Shown here: piece after piece, positions 35,988 to 45,974 of the stretch
Position numbering within the stretch: the first letter of the stretch is position 1
Layout of the letters: every line of letters begins with the position of its first letter
Assembly (NCBI GenBank): GCA_963792675.1
Contig: CAWBWT010000002.1
Location: forward strand, 558,001-622,000
Direction: 5' to 3'
From: JBBROS01 sp963792675
GTDB taxonomy: Bacteria; Pseudomonadota; Alphaproteobacteria; Acetobacterales; Acetobacteraceae
Length of the DNA stretch: 64,000 nucleotides
Position numbers and translations under genes: made by a program
The notes under the pieces: model-generated
What the model was told of the DNA's origin: nothing
The model's database searches: none
Seen by the model: the letters and a program-made list of their open reading frames with translations, nothing else

Positions 35988-37090
35988 GACTGCGCGACCT
36001 GCCGACTCCGTGCCTGGTGCTCGACCGGCAAACACTCGCGCGCAACATCGGCGGCATGGCCGACATCGCCGCCCGGCATGGTGTCGCCCTTCGCCCGCAT
36101 CTGAAGACCGCGAAATCGGCCGAGGTGGCCCGCATGGCGCTTGCGGCCGGCGCGCGCGGCATCACCGTCTCCACCCTGGCCGAAGCCGAGTACCTCGCCC
36201 GCGCCGGGCTGCGCGACATGATCTACGCGGTCGGCATCACGCCGCGGAAGCTGGACCGGGTCGCCGCGCTGAACGCGGCCGGCGCGGACGTTGCGGTCAT
36301 CACCGACGATCCCGACATGGCCGACGCCATCGCCGCCCATCCGGCGCCGCTGCGTGCTTTGGTCGAGGTTGACAGCGGCGAGCACCGCGGCGGCATGGCA
36401 GTGGCGGCGGACCGGCTGCTGGCGGTGGCCTTGGCACTCGGCCCGCGCCTGGCCGGGGTCATGACCCATGCCGGCCACAGCTACGCCGCCCGCGCGCCCG
36501 ACGAGATGGCCGCGGTCGCCGAGGCCGAGCGCGCCGCCATCACCACTGCAGCCGAACGCCTGCGCGGGGCCGGGCTTGCGTGCGGCATCGTGTCGATGGG
36601 CAGCTCGCCCACGGCCCGGCATGCGCGGCATCTGGACGGTGTCACCGAAATCCGCGCCGGGGTGTACATGTTCGGCGACCTGTTCCAGGCCGGCATCGGC
36701 ACGCACGGCCTCAACGACATCGCGTTGACGGTGCTCGCCAGCGTCATCGGCCGCCGTGTCGCCGAGCACCGCCTCATCGTCGACGCCGGCGGGATCGCGC
36801 TCTCGAAGGACCGCAGCACGTCGGCCGGCCCGGTCGATTACGGGTTCGGCCATGTGCTCGCGGCGAACGGCTCCGCTGCCTACGGTCACGCCACCGTACT
36901 GCACGCCTATCAGGAGCATGGCGTCGTCGCGCTCGACCCGGCGCTCCCGTTCCCGCCGCTCGCGGTCGGCGACACCGTGCGCATCGCCCCCAACCATACC
37001 TGCATGACCGCCGCCGCCCACGACCGCTACTATGTCGTAGACGGCGGCGACGAGGTCGTGGCGGTGTGGGACCGGGTCAACGGCTGGTAG
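35984..37090 (+). CDS. DSD1-family PLP enzyme (D-threonine aldolase / D-hydroxyaspartate-type)
   Basis: 368 residues from GTG 35984, overlapping the previous stop (GTGA). LRDLPTPCLVLDRQTLARNI leads to the PLP Lys41 in RPHLKTAKS. The C-terminal metal site is HTCMTAAAHDRYYVV. This alanine-racemase-fold family includes D-threonine aldolase, D-serine dehydratase, 3-hydroxy-D-aspartate dehydratase and beta-hydroxyaspartate aldolase. With the coupled lyase and divergent M20 deacylase it suggests breakdown of a beta-hydroxy amino acid. The exact member cannot be told from motifs. Confidence 0.88.
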   Translation: MRLRDLPTPCLVLDRQTLARNIGGMADIAARHGVALRPHLKTAKSAEVARMALAAGARGITVSTLAEAEYLARAGLRDMIYAVGITPRKLDRVAALNAAGADVAVITDDPDMADAIAAHPAPLRALVEVDSGEHRGGMAVAADRLLAVALALGPRLAGVMTHAGHSYAARAPDEMAAVAEAERAAITTAAERLRGAGLACGIVSMGSSPTARHARHLDGVTEIRAGVYMFGDLFQAGIGTHGLNDIALTVLASVIGRRVAEHRLIVDAGGIALSKDRSTSAGPVDYGFGHVLAANGSAAYGHATVLHAYQEHGVVALDPALPFPPLAVGDTVRIAPNHTCMTAAAHDRYYVVDGGDEVVAVWDRVNGW

Positions 37091-37114
37091 GCGCCGGCCA
37101 GAGACCCTGCTCGC

Positions 37115-38095
37115 TCAGGCGAAGCCGTAGAGCCGCCGCGGGTTGTCCACCAGGATGGCGTGGCGGGTCGCCGCATCCGGCGCCCATTCGCCGACCAGGC
37201 TCAGCAGCTTGCCGTCGTCCACGTCCTGTGCCGGGGCGATGTCGGTGTTCTTGCGCCCCTCCACCTGGACGCTGTCCGGATGCGGCCAGTCGCTGCCCCA
37301 CACCAGGCGCTGCCGATTGGCGGCGATCAGCGCTCGGGCGAGCGGCGCCACGTCGGCATAGAGGGGCTTGGCCGTTGACGCCCGGTACGCGCCGGAGAGC
37401 TTGACGTAGGCCTTGCCGGACTTGACCAGCTGCAGCAACGCGTCGAACCCCGGCTGCTGCGGCCCGAGCGCCGCGTCGGCGCCGGCGAAGTGGTCGAACA
37501 CCACCGGCATCGGCAGGCTGGCGAACTTCGCCTGCAGCGGTGCGATCACCGACAGCCGCGCATACATCTGCAAGTGCCACGGCCGCCCGCCGATCTTGGC
37601 GACGATCGCATCGAGCTGCTTGGCCGAAGCCTCGGGATCGGTCACCCCCGTCGTCTCGAGGTTGATCCGGATGCCGCGGATGCCCGCCTTCACTAGCGCG
37701 TCCATTTCGGCTGGGGTGGTGTTCTCACCGATGACGGCCACGCCCCGGGCGCGCCGGGAGCCAAGCTGCTTCATGCCGTCGAGCGTAGCCGAGTTGTCGG
37801 TGCCGTATACGCTCGGCGTCACGATCACGACGTGATCCAGGTGCAGCGCATGTTGCAGCGCCAGCAAATCCTGCGCGGTCGCGACCGGCGGCGTGTAGGT
37901 ACGGCGATCGCTGAACGGGAACTTTGCCGGGTCGGGGATGACGTGCACGTGGCAGTCGCACGAGCCCGGCGGCGGCCGGAACGTCACAGATGTCCTGACC
38001 GTCGGCGCTTGGGCCGGGACGGCTCCGGCGGCTGCGGGCCGCGCGGCTAGTGGCACGGCCGCGGCCAGGGTCAGGGCGTGGCGTCGTGCAATCAT
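37115..38095 (-). CDS. Exported amidohydrolase (2-pyrone-4,6-dicarboxylate hydrolase-like)
   Basis: 326 residues with an N-terminal export signal (MIARRHALTLAAAVPLAARP, an RR pair that could be Tat). The metal-dependent hydrolase motifs are CDCHVHVIPDP (HxH, about residue 50), GIRINLETTG, MPVVFDHFAG and VWGSDWPHPD (final Asp). The family hydrolyses lactones such as PDC. Export is unusual for that activity, so the natural substrate may be extracellular. It converges with the DSD1 gene and is divergent from the calpain-like gene. Confidence 0.83.
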   Translation of the reverse strand: MIARRHALTLAAAVPLAARPAAAGAVPAQAPTVRTSVTFRPPPGSCDCHVHVIPDPAKFPFSDRRTYTPPVATAQDLLALQHALHLDHVVIVTPSVYGTDNSATLDGMKQLGSRRARGVAVIGENTTPAEMDALVKAGIRGIRINLETTGVTDPEASAKQLDAIVAKIGGRPWHLQMYARLSVIAPLQAKFASLPMPVVFDHFAGADAALGPQQPGFDALLQLVKSGKAYVKLSGAYRASTAKPLYADVAPLARALIAANRQRLVWGSDWPHPDSVQVEGRKNTDIAPAQDVDDGKLLSLVGEWAPDAATRHAILVDNPRRLYGFA

Positions 38096-38250
38096 CGCAG
38101 GTCTCCGCAGGAACGCCCCAGCCCAAGACGGCCGGCCGGCAACGTCGAGCCTAACGCCTGGTGAGGCTACGACAAGGATCAGCGACGACCATAACGTCTT
38201 GTTAATGATATCCGTCTAACTCCTGAGACGAAACCTTCCGGAACCATAAC

Positions 38251-39087
38251 ATGCCGACAAAGCGATCGATCGCCGATATCCTGACCGATGACGGCTCCTG
38301 GGTGGGGCCAACGGTTGCCCCGACCTGGACGGACACCCTGGCCTCCACCGCGGTTGAGCCGGGCTCGTATGGGGCAACGGCCCTGGTTCAAACCTTGTAC
38401 CTGAAGGAGGCAGGCGACACGGCAACGATCAGCGTCAACGACCTGCACCAAGGGCAGATCGGCGACTGCTTCCTGATTTCGTCGATCGGGGAGTTGGCGC
38501 TGTTCCATCCCACCAGCCTGTCGAACATGGTCAAGCTTAACGCGAATGGCACTGAGACCGTGACGCTGTACACCGGCGTGAACGGCAGGGTTCCGGGTTA
38601 CGGCGCGACCGCCTTCAAGGCGGTGAGTGTGTCCGTCACCAACCTGTTTCCCAACTATTCCGTCAATAGCCTCGCCACCCAGGACGTTGTCGGAAACCAG
38701 AAGGAGATCTGGGCGCAGGTGCTGGAGAAAGCCTACGCGACGCTTTATGGGGGCTACGACCCGATCTCATCCGGCGGCAATCCCACGATTGCAATGGGCA
38801 TCCTGACCGGCAAGTCTGCTCGCGCCGTCGCGCCCGGCAGCCTGACGGCGGACTTCCTGACCAAGAACGCAGACGCCGGCAACTTGATCGTGTTCGATAC
38901 CGCCAACAGCCGCACCTTGCCGTACAACCTCGTTGGCAACCACGCCTACATGTTCGAGAAGCTGACGATGGTGAATGGCGCCGCGATGGTGCAACTCGGC
39001 AATCCCTGGGGCTACAACCAGCCCAGTCTGATTCCCTTGTCGCAGGTCACCAAGGCGTTCGTCGAGATCGACGTCGGCCAAGTTTGA
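38251..39087 (+). CDS. Calpain-like (C2 family) cysteine protease
   Basis: 278 residues. The papain-fold triad of calpains is complete: Cys73 in HQGQIGDCFLIS, His231 in LVGNHAYMFEK and Asn251 in QLGNPWGYNQ. The spacing and the NPWG motif are diagnostic of family C2. A short N-terminal part (KRSIADILTDDGSWVGPTV) and no C2-like or EF-hand domain make it a minimal catalytic core. No classical signal peptide is seen. Bacterial members may be secreted or cytoplasmic; the role is unknown. An AT-rich promoter region separates it from the divergent amidohydrolase. Confidence 0.87.
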   Translation: MPTKRSIADILTDDGSWVGPTVAPTWTDTLASTAVEPGSYGATALVQTLYLKEAGDTATISVNDLHQGQIGDCFLISSIGELALFHPTSLSNMVKLNANGTETVTLYTGVNGRVPGYGATAFKAVSVSVTNLFPNYSVNSLATQDVVGNQKEIWAQVLEKAYATLYGGYDPISSGGNPTIAMGILTGKSARAVAPGSLTADFLTKNADAGNLIVFDTANSRTLPYNLVGNHAYMFEKLTMVNGAAMVQLGNPWGYNQPSLIPLSQVTKAFVEIDVGQV

Positions 39088-39094
39088 CTTGCCC

Positions 39095-39128
39095 GCTCTG
39101 CTTCCTCGGCCAGAACGGCCGGCAGAGC
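39095..39128 (+). terminator. Stem-loop after the calpain-like gene
   Basis: Eight bp after the stop, GCTCTGC pairs with GCAGAGC and, after a 5-nt bulge, CGGCC pairs with GGCCG across an AGAAC loop: 12 base pairs in all. No T-run follows, so Rho-independent termination is only possible. Confidence 0.4.
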
Positions 39129-39262
39129 GATTCGCTCGCTCGCAAGAATCTTCCCAGTTCACGGCAACTTGAGGCATCCAATCCCCGAAACGGCCTGATC
39201 CCTTTCATTAAGCCACGCGTTCGGGAAACGTAGTCCTCTCGAAAGTTCCGGCTCCATCATAT

Positions 39263-40270
39263 ATGTTAAATGTTGCGGAACGAATTTGGGGAAGGGCCTT
39301 GGGGATCAGAGCCACCGACGGAATGGCTGAGACCTACCTGCTTGGTGGCAGCGAGGTGACGTTGCTGCGCACCGACCAGCAGACCCTCGGGGCGTTTTGT
39401 CTGATGCACATCACCAAGCCGGCCGGATTTGCCACCGCGCCGCACGTTCACTCGCTCGAGTGGGAAGCGATCTATGTTCTGTCCGGCGAGTTGCAGGTGG
39501 AGATGGCCGGTGCCGCGTGGACGGTCGAGCCTGGCGATCTGCAGGCTTTTCCGGCCGACGTCCCGCATCGACTGTCCAACACGTCAATCGAGCCGGCGAC
39601 CTACTTGCTGATCTGCGCCCCAGCCGGCTTCGACGATTTCGTTCGCGAGGTCGGTGAGCCGCGCTGCCCCGACAACAGACCAGTTTCAGTGCCGACCGCG
39701 GCGGAGTTGCGCCGCCTGCGGGAGGCGGCTCCGCGGCACGGCATCACCCTGCTGCCGGAGTCGGCGCTGGGGCGGCGGTTCGAGCGACGCGGACCCATGC
39801 CGCGGCAGCGGATCAACGCACTCGGGGTACAGGTCGATATCCTGGCCGAGCGGCCCGATGCTGCCTACGGATCGGCCCTGCTCCGCGTCAACATGCCGCC
39901 GCGCGTCACGATCCCGCTGCATTGCCACAGCTGCCCGGAGCTGTTCTACCTGACGCGAGGGCAACTGGATCTTTACCGGTTGCTCGATGGCGTCGGCCAT
40001 TGGAGCGTGCTGACACCTGGCAGCGTCGCCGAGATGCCGACCGGGGTCGCTCATGCGCTGCGCAACCCTGCCTCGGAGCCAGCCGAGGTGGTCGTCGTGA
40101 CGACCTACTCCCGTTTGGAGTTTTTGCGGGCCGTGGCTTACCCGCCGGATTCGGTCTCGCCGCCGCCGACGACCGACGAGATCAGTCGGCTGCTCGACCG
40201 GGCGAACCAAGTCACCTATTGGGCCGGACGGGCGTTCTCGGGTCACTGCCGCCAAGCGCGCTTGAACTGA
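39263..40270 (+). CDS. Bicupin protein (quercetinase/pirin-like double cupin)
   Basis: 335 residues from ATG 39263; MAETYLLG at residue 21 is an alternative start. First cupin: PHVHSLEWEAIYVLSGELQ and GDLQAFPADVPHRLSN, giving a His-x-His...Glu...His metal site. Second cupin: PLHCHSCPELFYLTRGQLD and GSVAEMPTGVAHALRN, also complete. Two intact metal centres suggest a dioxygenase or a sugar-binding sensor protein. It stands alone, convergent with the Ldh-family gene. Confidence 0.82.
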   Translation: MLNVAERIWGRALGIRATDGMAETYLLGGSEVTLLRTDQQTLGAFCLMHITKPAGFATAPHVHSLEWEAIYVLSGELQVEMAGAAWTVEPGDLQAFPADVPHRLSNTSIEPATYLLICAPAGFDDFVREVGEPRCPDNRPVSVPTAAELRRLREAAPRHGITLLPESALGRRFERRGPMPRQRINALGVQVDILAERPDAAYGSALLRVNMPPRVTIPLHCHSCPELFYLTRGQLDLYRLLDGVGHWSVLTPGSVAEMPTGVAHALRNPASEPAEVVVVTTYSRLEFLRAVAYPPDSVSPPPTTDEISRLLDRANQVTYWAGRAFSGHCRQARLN

Positions 40271-40301
40271 CCCTCTATCGCCGCCGGCGCTTTCGCCGAC
40301 C

Positions 40302-41390
40302 TTACGGCCGGGCCGCACCGACCCGATCTCCAGTCGCCTGAATGGCCGCCCATGTGGTCGCCTGCAGCGGAATGCCGTCGCGCAGGCGCTGGATCCGGAT
40401 ACGTGCTTCGGTGTCACCCGGCACCAGCACTGGCTGCGCCGGGTCAATCGGGTGGGTGGCGCGAACATACTCGGCGAAGTCCCGCGCCGTTTGCGCGAAG
40501 CCGGCGGCGCCGAAATGCCTGGGGTCCAGGTAGATCGACAGCATGCCGTTGACGATGCCGCCGCGCTTGCTGTTTGGCAGCGGGCCGGCAGTCGGCGAAC
40601 CGGCGAAACACCCGGCCAGGATCTCGCACATGAAGGCGATGCCGCTGCCTTTATGGTCGCCGAACGCCCGCAAGGCCCCAGTTCCGTTGCCGGGGTCGCG
40701 GACGTGGGTGCCCTCGAGCGGGCCATAGAAATCGGCCGGGTTGCTCGACAACTTGCCGTCGGTCGTGACCAGTGCGTCGTGCGGGATCGGCTTGCCGCCG
40801 TTGCTGGCGACGAGCACCTTGCCCTCGGCGACGATCGACGTGGCGAAGTCCAGCAGCAGCAAGGGGCCGTCCGGCTGCGGCACGCCGATGCAGAGCGGGT
40901 TGGTGCCGAAGCGGCGCTCGGTCCCGCCGAACGGGGCGACGATCTCGCCCATGCCGACATTGACCATGTGGATCGACACTAGACCCTGCTCGGCGGCCCG
41001 CTCGGCCCAGGCGCCGATGCGGCCGATATGCCCGGCGTTGCGCAGCGCGATCACGCTGAGCCCGGCTTCGCGCGCCTTGCCGATGCCGAGGTCGACGGCG
41101 ATCGGCGCGATGGTCTGGCCAAGGCCTTGGTTCCCGTCCACGACCGCATGGGTGGCGCTTTCCATCACCACTGTCGGCTGCTGGCCGGCTTTCACCTTGC
41201 CTTCGTCGAGCCATTGCACATAGCGCGGCACGCGGATCACGCCGTGGCTGTCGTGCCCAGTGAGATTTGCGGAAACCAGCCACTTCGCCACCCGGGCGGC
41301 CTCGTCGGGCGCGCAATGCCGGGCGGCAAAGATGGCGGTGACGTAGGCCTCGATCGTGGCGACCGGGACCGTTGTCTCGGCGGCGGCCAT
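40302..41390 (-). CDS. Ldh-family oxidoreductase (malate/L-lactate dehydrogenase type 2)
   Basis: 362 residues from ATG 41390, which overlaps the stop of the upstream SDR gene (TGATG). SANLTGHDSHGVIRVPRYVQ, the His in RNAGHIGRIGAWAE, GTNPLCIGVP, LLLDFATSIVAEGK and DHKGSGIAFMCEILAG are the hallmark blocks of this NAD(P)-dependent family (YlbC/ComC/ureidoglycolate and sugar-acid dehydrogenases). It oxidises a 2-hydroxy acid or reduces a 2-oxo acid. It is the third gene of an ATPase-SDR-Ldh operon. Confidence 0.9.
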   Translation of the reverse strand: MAAAETTVPVATIEAYVTAIFAARHCAPDEAARVAKWLVSANLTGHDSHGVIRVPRYVQWLDEGKVKAGQQPTVVMESATHAVVDGNQGLGQTIAPIAVDLGIGKAREAGLSVIALRNAGHIGRIGAWAERAAEQGLVSIHMVNVGMGEIVAPFGGTERRFGTNPLCIGVPQPDGPLLLLDFATSIVAEGKVLVASNGGKPIPHDALVTTDGKLSSNPADFYGPLEGTHVRDPGNGTGALRAFGDHKGSGIAFMCEILAGCFAGSPTAGPLPNSKRGGIVNGMLSIYLDPRHFGAAGFAQTARDFAEYVRATHPIDPAQPVLVPGDTEARIRIQRLRDGIPLQATTWAAIQATGDRVGAARP

Positions 41391-42162
41391 CAGCCCGGCA
41401 TCCCGGCGATCGCCTTGGCAGTCGCTCGATAGAAGTTGTTGTCGGTGGGGGTGATCAGCATCTCGGCCATGCAGGTTCGGGGCGGCAGCATTGCCGCGAA
41501 TACGGCGGCGGCGGCGATGTCCTCGGGCTGCACCATCAGCGCGCGGTCGGCCGCGCCCGGCGGTTGCGGCCTCGTGTCGAGGATCGGCGTCTCGACCTCG
41601 CCCGGGTTGATGCAGACGCTGCGGATACCGTGGATGCCTTCCTCGGCGTTGATGGTGGCTGACATGGCGCGAGCCCCGTGCTTGCTGGCGGTGTAGGTCG
41701 GGCCGGACACGGCGTAGATGCCGGTTGCGGCGTTGCTGACGACATGGATCAGCGTGCCGCCGCCCCGCGCCCGCATCGCGGGCAGCACGGCAAGGCTGCA
41801 CAGGAACGGACCCTTCAGGTTCACGTCCACGACCCGGGCCATGTCCTCGGGGGCGAGGTCCTTCCAGTGCCGCCGCTTCGCATTGGTGCCGGCGTTGTTG
41901 ACCAGGATCTCTACTTCGCCGAGGGCGGCGATGATCTCGGCATGCGCGCGGGTGACGTCGGCGGCATTGGCCACGTCGGCCGGCGCGACGGTGGCGGCAC
42001 CACCCGCTCCCTCGATCAGCCGGGCGGTCTCGCCCAGCATGTCGGCGCGGCGGCCGGAGATCGCGACCCGGGCGCCGGCGGCGGCGAAGGCGAGCGCGGT
42101 CGAGCGGCCGATGCCGCTCCCGGCGCCGGTGATCCAAACGACCTTGCCGGTCAGATCCTGCA

Positions 42163-42166
<4 letters not shown>
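41390..42166 (-). CDS. SDR-family NAD(P)-dependent oxidoreductase
   Basis: 258 residues from ATG 42166, overlapping the ATPase stop (ATGA). VVWITGAGSGIGRSTALAFA is the TGxxxGxG nucleotide site, LVNNAGTNAKRRHW the NAG motif, and the catalytic residues are Ser in VSNAATG and YTASKHG (YxxxK). The C-terminal NPGEVETPI supports a classical SDR. Closest in style to 3-oxoacyl/sugar dehydrogenases. Translational coupling to both neighbours suggests one catabolic unit for an imported polyol or sugar acid. Confidence 0.9.
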
Positions 42167-43263
<1,097 letters not shown>

Positions 43264-43411
43264 CGAGTTGCGTCCTCCCGTTTGTTCGGCGCCAGCATGG
43301 GCCGGCCCGGCGCAGGCTTCAAGCCACTGACGCGACCCGCCATCACGTGGGCGGGACACCGGCAACCCCCGCCGCAAGCCTCCGTTGGGTGGCCGAACCA
43401 GAGGAGCATCC

Positions 43412-44422
43412 ATGACCGACCCGACCGACAACAACGCCTCGCGCCGCCGCCTTCTCGGGGGTGCAGGTGTCGGGCTCGTGGCTGCCGCTGCCGCCCCCGC
43501 CTTCGCGCAAACGCCGCAAGCCCAGCCGGCAAACGCCGCCGCACCGCTGGTCGACCCCACCAGCAAATATCCGAAGCCGCCGTTCGAAAAGCAGTCGCAG
43601 GACTGGCCGGGCCTGGCGAGCAAGATGGACCCGCGGCCCGACCATGGCGAGACCAGCTACAAGGGGTCGGGACGCCTGCTCGGCCGCCGCGCGCTCATCA
43701 CCGGTGGCGATTCCGGCATGGGCCGGGCGGCGGCGATCGCCTTCGCGCGCGAAGGCGCCGACGTCGCGATCAACTACTTCCCGAGCGAGGAGCCCGACGC
43801 GCAGGAGGTGATCGCCATCATCAAGGCGGCCGGCCGCCAAGGCGTGGCGATCCCCGGCGACCTGCGCGACGAGGCGTTCTGTCAGCGCCTGGTGGCGGAC
43901 GCGGTGCAGGGGCTTGGCGGCCTCGACATCGTCGTCAGCAACGCTGGGCGGCAGCAGGCGCACGACTCCATCCTCGACATCTCGACCGAGCAATTCGACT
44001 GGACGATGAAGACCAACATCTACGCGCCGTTCTGGATCATTAAGGCGGCGCTGCCGCACTTGCAGCCGGGCTCCTGCATCATCGCCACCACATCGGAGCA
44101 GGCGATGGATCCGACCCCCGACCTGTACGACTATGCGCAAACCAAGGCGGCAACGACGAACTTCGTTCGGTCCCTCGCGAAGCAGCTGGCCAAGAAGGGC
44201 ATCCGGGTGAACGGTGTGGCCCCCGGGCCGATCTGGACCCCGCTGCAGGTGAGCGGCGGGGCGTCAATGGCGAAACTGGAGAAGTTCGGCGGGATGACGC
44301 CGATGGGCCGGCCGGGCCAGCCGGCCGAGTTGGGCGGCATCTACGTACAGCTCGCCGATGCCAGCGGTAGCTACGCGACCGGGCAGGTCTACGGATCGAT
44401 GGGCGGCAACGGCTCGCCCTAA
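43412..44422 (+). CDS. SDR-family oxidoreductase with N-terminal twin-arginine-like signal
   Basis: 336 residues from ATG 43412; GAGGAG stands 5 nt upstream. SRRRLLGGAGVGLVAAAAA followed by APAFAQ is a Tat-type signal peptide. The mature part has KYPKPPFEKQSQDWPG, then ITGGDSGMGRAAAIAFA (cofactor site), VVSNAGRQQ, and YDYAQTKAA with the Tyr and Lys of the catalytic motif. The YPKPPF...PG lead is typical of the YghA/glucose-dehydrogenase-like SDR group. A cofactor-binding SDR exported by Tat would need to fold with NAD(P) before export, consistent with the signal. Confidence 0.88.
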   Translation: MTDPTDNNASRRRLLGGAGVGLVAAAAAPAFAQTPQAQPANAAAPLVDPTSKYPKPPFEKQSQDWPGLASKMDPRPDHGETSYKGSGRLLGRRALITGGDSGMGRAAAIAFAREGADVAINYFPSEEPDAQEVIAIIKAAGRQGVAIPGDLRDEAFCQRLVADAVQGLGGLDIVVSNAGRQQAHDSILDISTEQFDWTMKTNIYAPFWIIKAALPHLQPGSCIIATTSEQAMDPTPDLYDYAQTKAATTNFVRSLAKQLAKKGIRVNGVAPGPIWTPLQVSGGASMAKLEKFGGMTPMGRPGQPAELGGIYVQLADASGSYATGQVYGSMGGNGSP

Positions 44423-44459
44423 GAGATCGGGCGACGACGGCTTAGGCGACCGGCCGGGG

Positions 44460-45098
44460 TTACCGGGCCGGCGCGCTGTTGCCCGCGGGGAACAACGCGG
44501 TCAGCGGCTTGGCTTTCCGCGCGACGTCGGCGGGCCGATCGCCGGGCTTGTAGAGGGCGCTGCCGATGCCGAACCCGGCGGCGCCGGCGTCGCGCCAAGG
44601 CGGGATGGTGGTCGCGTCCATCCCGCCCACCGGCAGCACCTTGGTGCCGGGCAGCAGCACCGCCCGGATCGCCCGCAGCACGGCAGGGCTGGCCGCTTCG
44701 GCCGGGAACAGCTTCAGCGCGTCGGCACCTGCGTCCAGCATGGCGAACGCCTCGGCCGGCGAAAAGAACCCGGGCGCCGCCTGCATGCCGTACGATTTCG
44801 CGGCCCGGACCACCAGCGGTGCGGCGTGCGGCGTCACGATCAGCCGGCCGCCAGCCGCCTCCACCCGGGCCACGTCGTCCGGCGTCATCACCGTCCCGGC
44901 GCCGATCAGTGCCTGCTTGCCGAACCGCCGCGCGAGCCGGCCGATGCTGTCGAACGGCTCGGGCGAGTTGAGCGGCACCTCGATCACCCGCAGCCCGGCT
45001 GCCACCAGGACCTCGCCGATCGCTTCGGCCTCGTCCGGGCGGATGCCGCGCAAGATGGCGACCAGCGGGCAGGCGGCCAAAGCGAGCGTCAGGTCCAT
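44460..45098 (-). CDS. dgoA: 2-dehydro-3-deoxy-6-phosphogalactonate aldolase
   Basis: 212 residues from ATG 45098; the 10-nt overlap with the kinase gene supports this start over the longer frame. PLVAILRGIRPDEAEAIGEV, IEVPLNSPEP, IGAGTVMTPDDV, IVTPHA and the Schiff-base Lys in ADALKLFPAEAA are diagnostic of the KDPG/KDPGal aldolase family, with the NSPEP and TPHA forms seen in DgoA. It cleaves 2-keto-3-deoxy-6-phosphogalactonate to pyruvate and glyceraldehyde-3-phosphate, the last step of the De Ley-Doudoroff route. Confidence 0.92.
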   Translation of the reverse strand: MDLTLALAACPLVAILRGIRPDEAEAIGEVLVAAGLRVIEVPLNSPEPFDSIGRLARRFGKQALIGAGTVMTPDDVARVEAAGGRLIVTPHAAPLVVRAAKSYGMQAAPGFFSPAEAFAMLDAGADALKLFPAEAASPAVLRAIRAVLLPGTKVLPVGGMDATTIPPWRDAGAAGFGIGSALYKPGDRPADVARKAKPLTALFPAGNSAPAR

Positions 45099-45961
45099 GC
45101 GATATGCTCCGCAAGCCGTCCCAGGCCGGTCGCGGCGGCGTCCTCGTCGAGGATCAAGGCGTTGCCGCCGACATGGGCGATTGCGACGGCATACAGCGTG
45201 CACAAGGCCGGGGCGCCGACCAGGTGCACGAGGCCGCCGGGCGCCATCGCCCGGACTTCGTGGCCGATCAGCAGGCCGGACAGGAACGACCCCGCCTGAT
45301 TCGGCGGCAGCCGGTCGAACAAGCCGAGCGTGCGCACGCCGAACAGGTGGTGCAGCAGCCCGCCCGGATCGGCGGACCGGTCCACGCCGTCAGTGAACGC
45401 GGCGGTGTGGGTGGGCGCGTCCTGAATGAGCCGGCCCAGGATAGTGTGTTGCCGCAAGGCCGCGAACGCCTCGCCGGTCAGGTGGGTGGTGAAGCCGTCG
45501 ATCCGGCCCTCCACCAGCCGCACCCATTTGGAATGCGAGCCCGGCAGGCACACCACGGCATTTGGTCCGGTCCGGTCCAGCACCCCGGCAATCTGCACTT
45601 CCTCGCCGCGCATCACCTCGGGCGTGCCGGACGGGTCGCTGGCAACGAGGCCCGGGATCAACCGAAGGTCGGCGCCGGCAAACGGGACCGGCAACGCCGC
45701 GGCGGCCAGTGCTGCGGGATCGGCCGGGCAGGGGAGGTAAGGCGCTTCGACCCAGCCCTGGCGGCTGCCGACCATGCCGGACATGACGATGCGGCGCTCG
45801 CCGGCCTCGAGCCAGGGATGGACCGCCGCCTCGAGCACGGCGGGGAAGCTGTCCGGGGAAACCGCCAGGATCCCGGGGCCTTCCGGGATACGCCCGACGA
45901 GGGCAGTGCCATCGAGGCGGAAGGCCCGGAAATTCGTCGTCCCCCAATCGACGGCAATCAT
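45089..45961 (-). CDS. dgoK: 2-dehydro-3-deoxygalactonokinase
   Basis: 290 residues from ATG 45961. MIAVDWGTTNFRAFRLDG is the phosphate-1 motif; SGMVGSRQGWVEAPYLPCPA, RGEEVQIAGVL and LPGSHSKWVRL are the conserved DgoK blocks. It phosphorylates 2-keto-3-deoxygalactonate, whose product is the substrate of the overlapping aldolase gene. No galactonate dehydratase or regulator is adjacent; the two enolase-superfamily genes at 1340-3530 are the only dehydratase candidates in the window, about 42 kb away. Confidence 0.93.
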   Translation of the reverse strand: MIAVDWGTTNFRAFRLDGTALVGRIPEGPGILAVSPDSFPAVLEAAVHPWLEAGERRIVMSGMVGSRQGWVEAPYLPCPADPAALAAAALPVPFAGADLRLIPGLVASDPSGTPEVMRGEEVQIAGVLDRTGPNAVVCLPGSHSKWVRLVEGRIDGFTTHLTGEAFAALRQHTILGRLIQDAPTHTAAFTDGVDRSADPGGLLHHLFGVRTLGLFDRLPPNQAGSFLSGLLIGHEVRAMAPGGLVHLVGAPALCTLYAVAIAHVGGNALILDEDAAATGLGRLAEHIAWT

Positions 45962-45974
45962 TGGCGCGGGCCGG

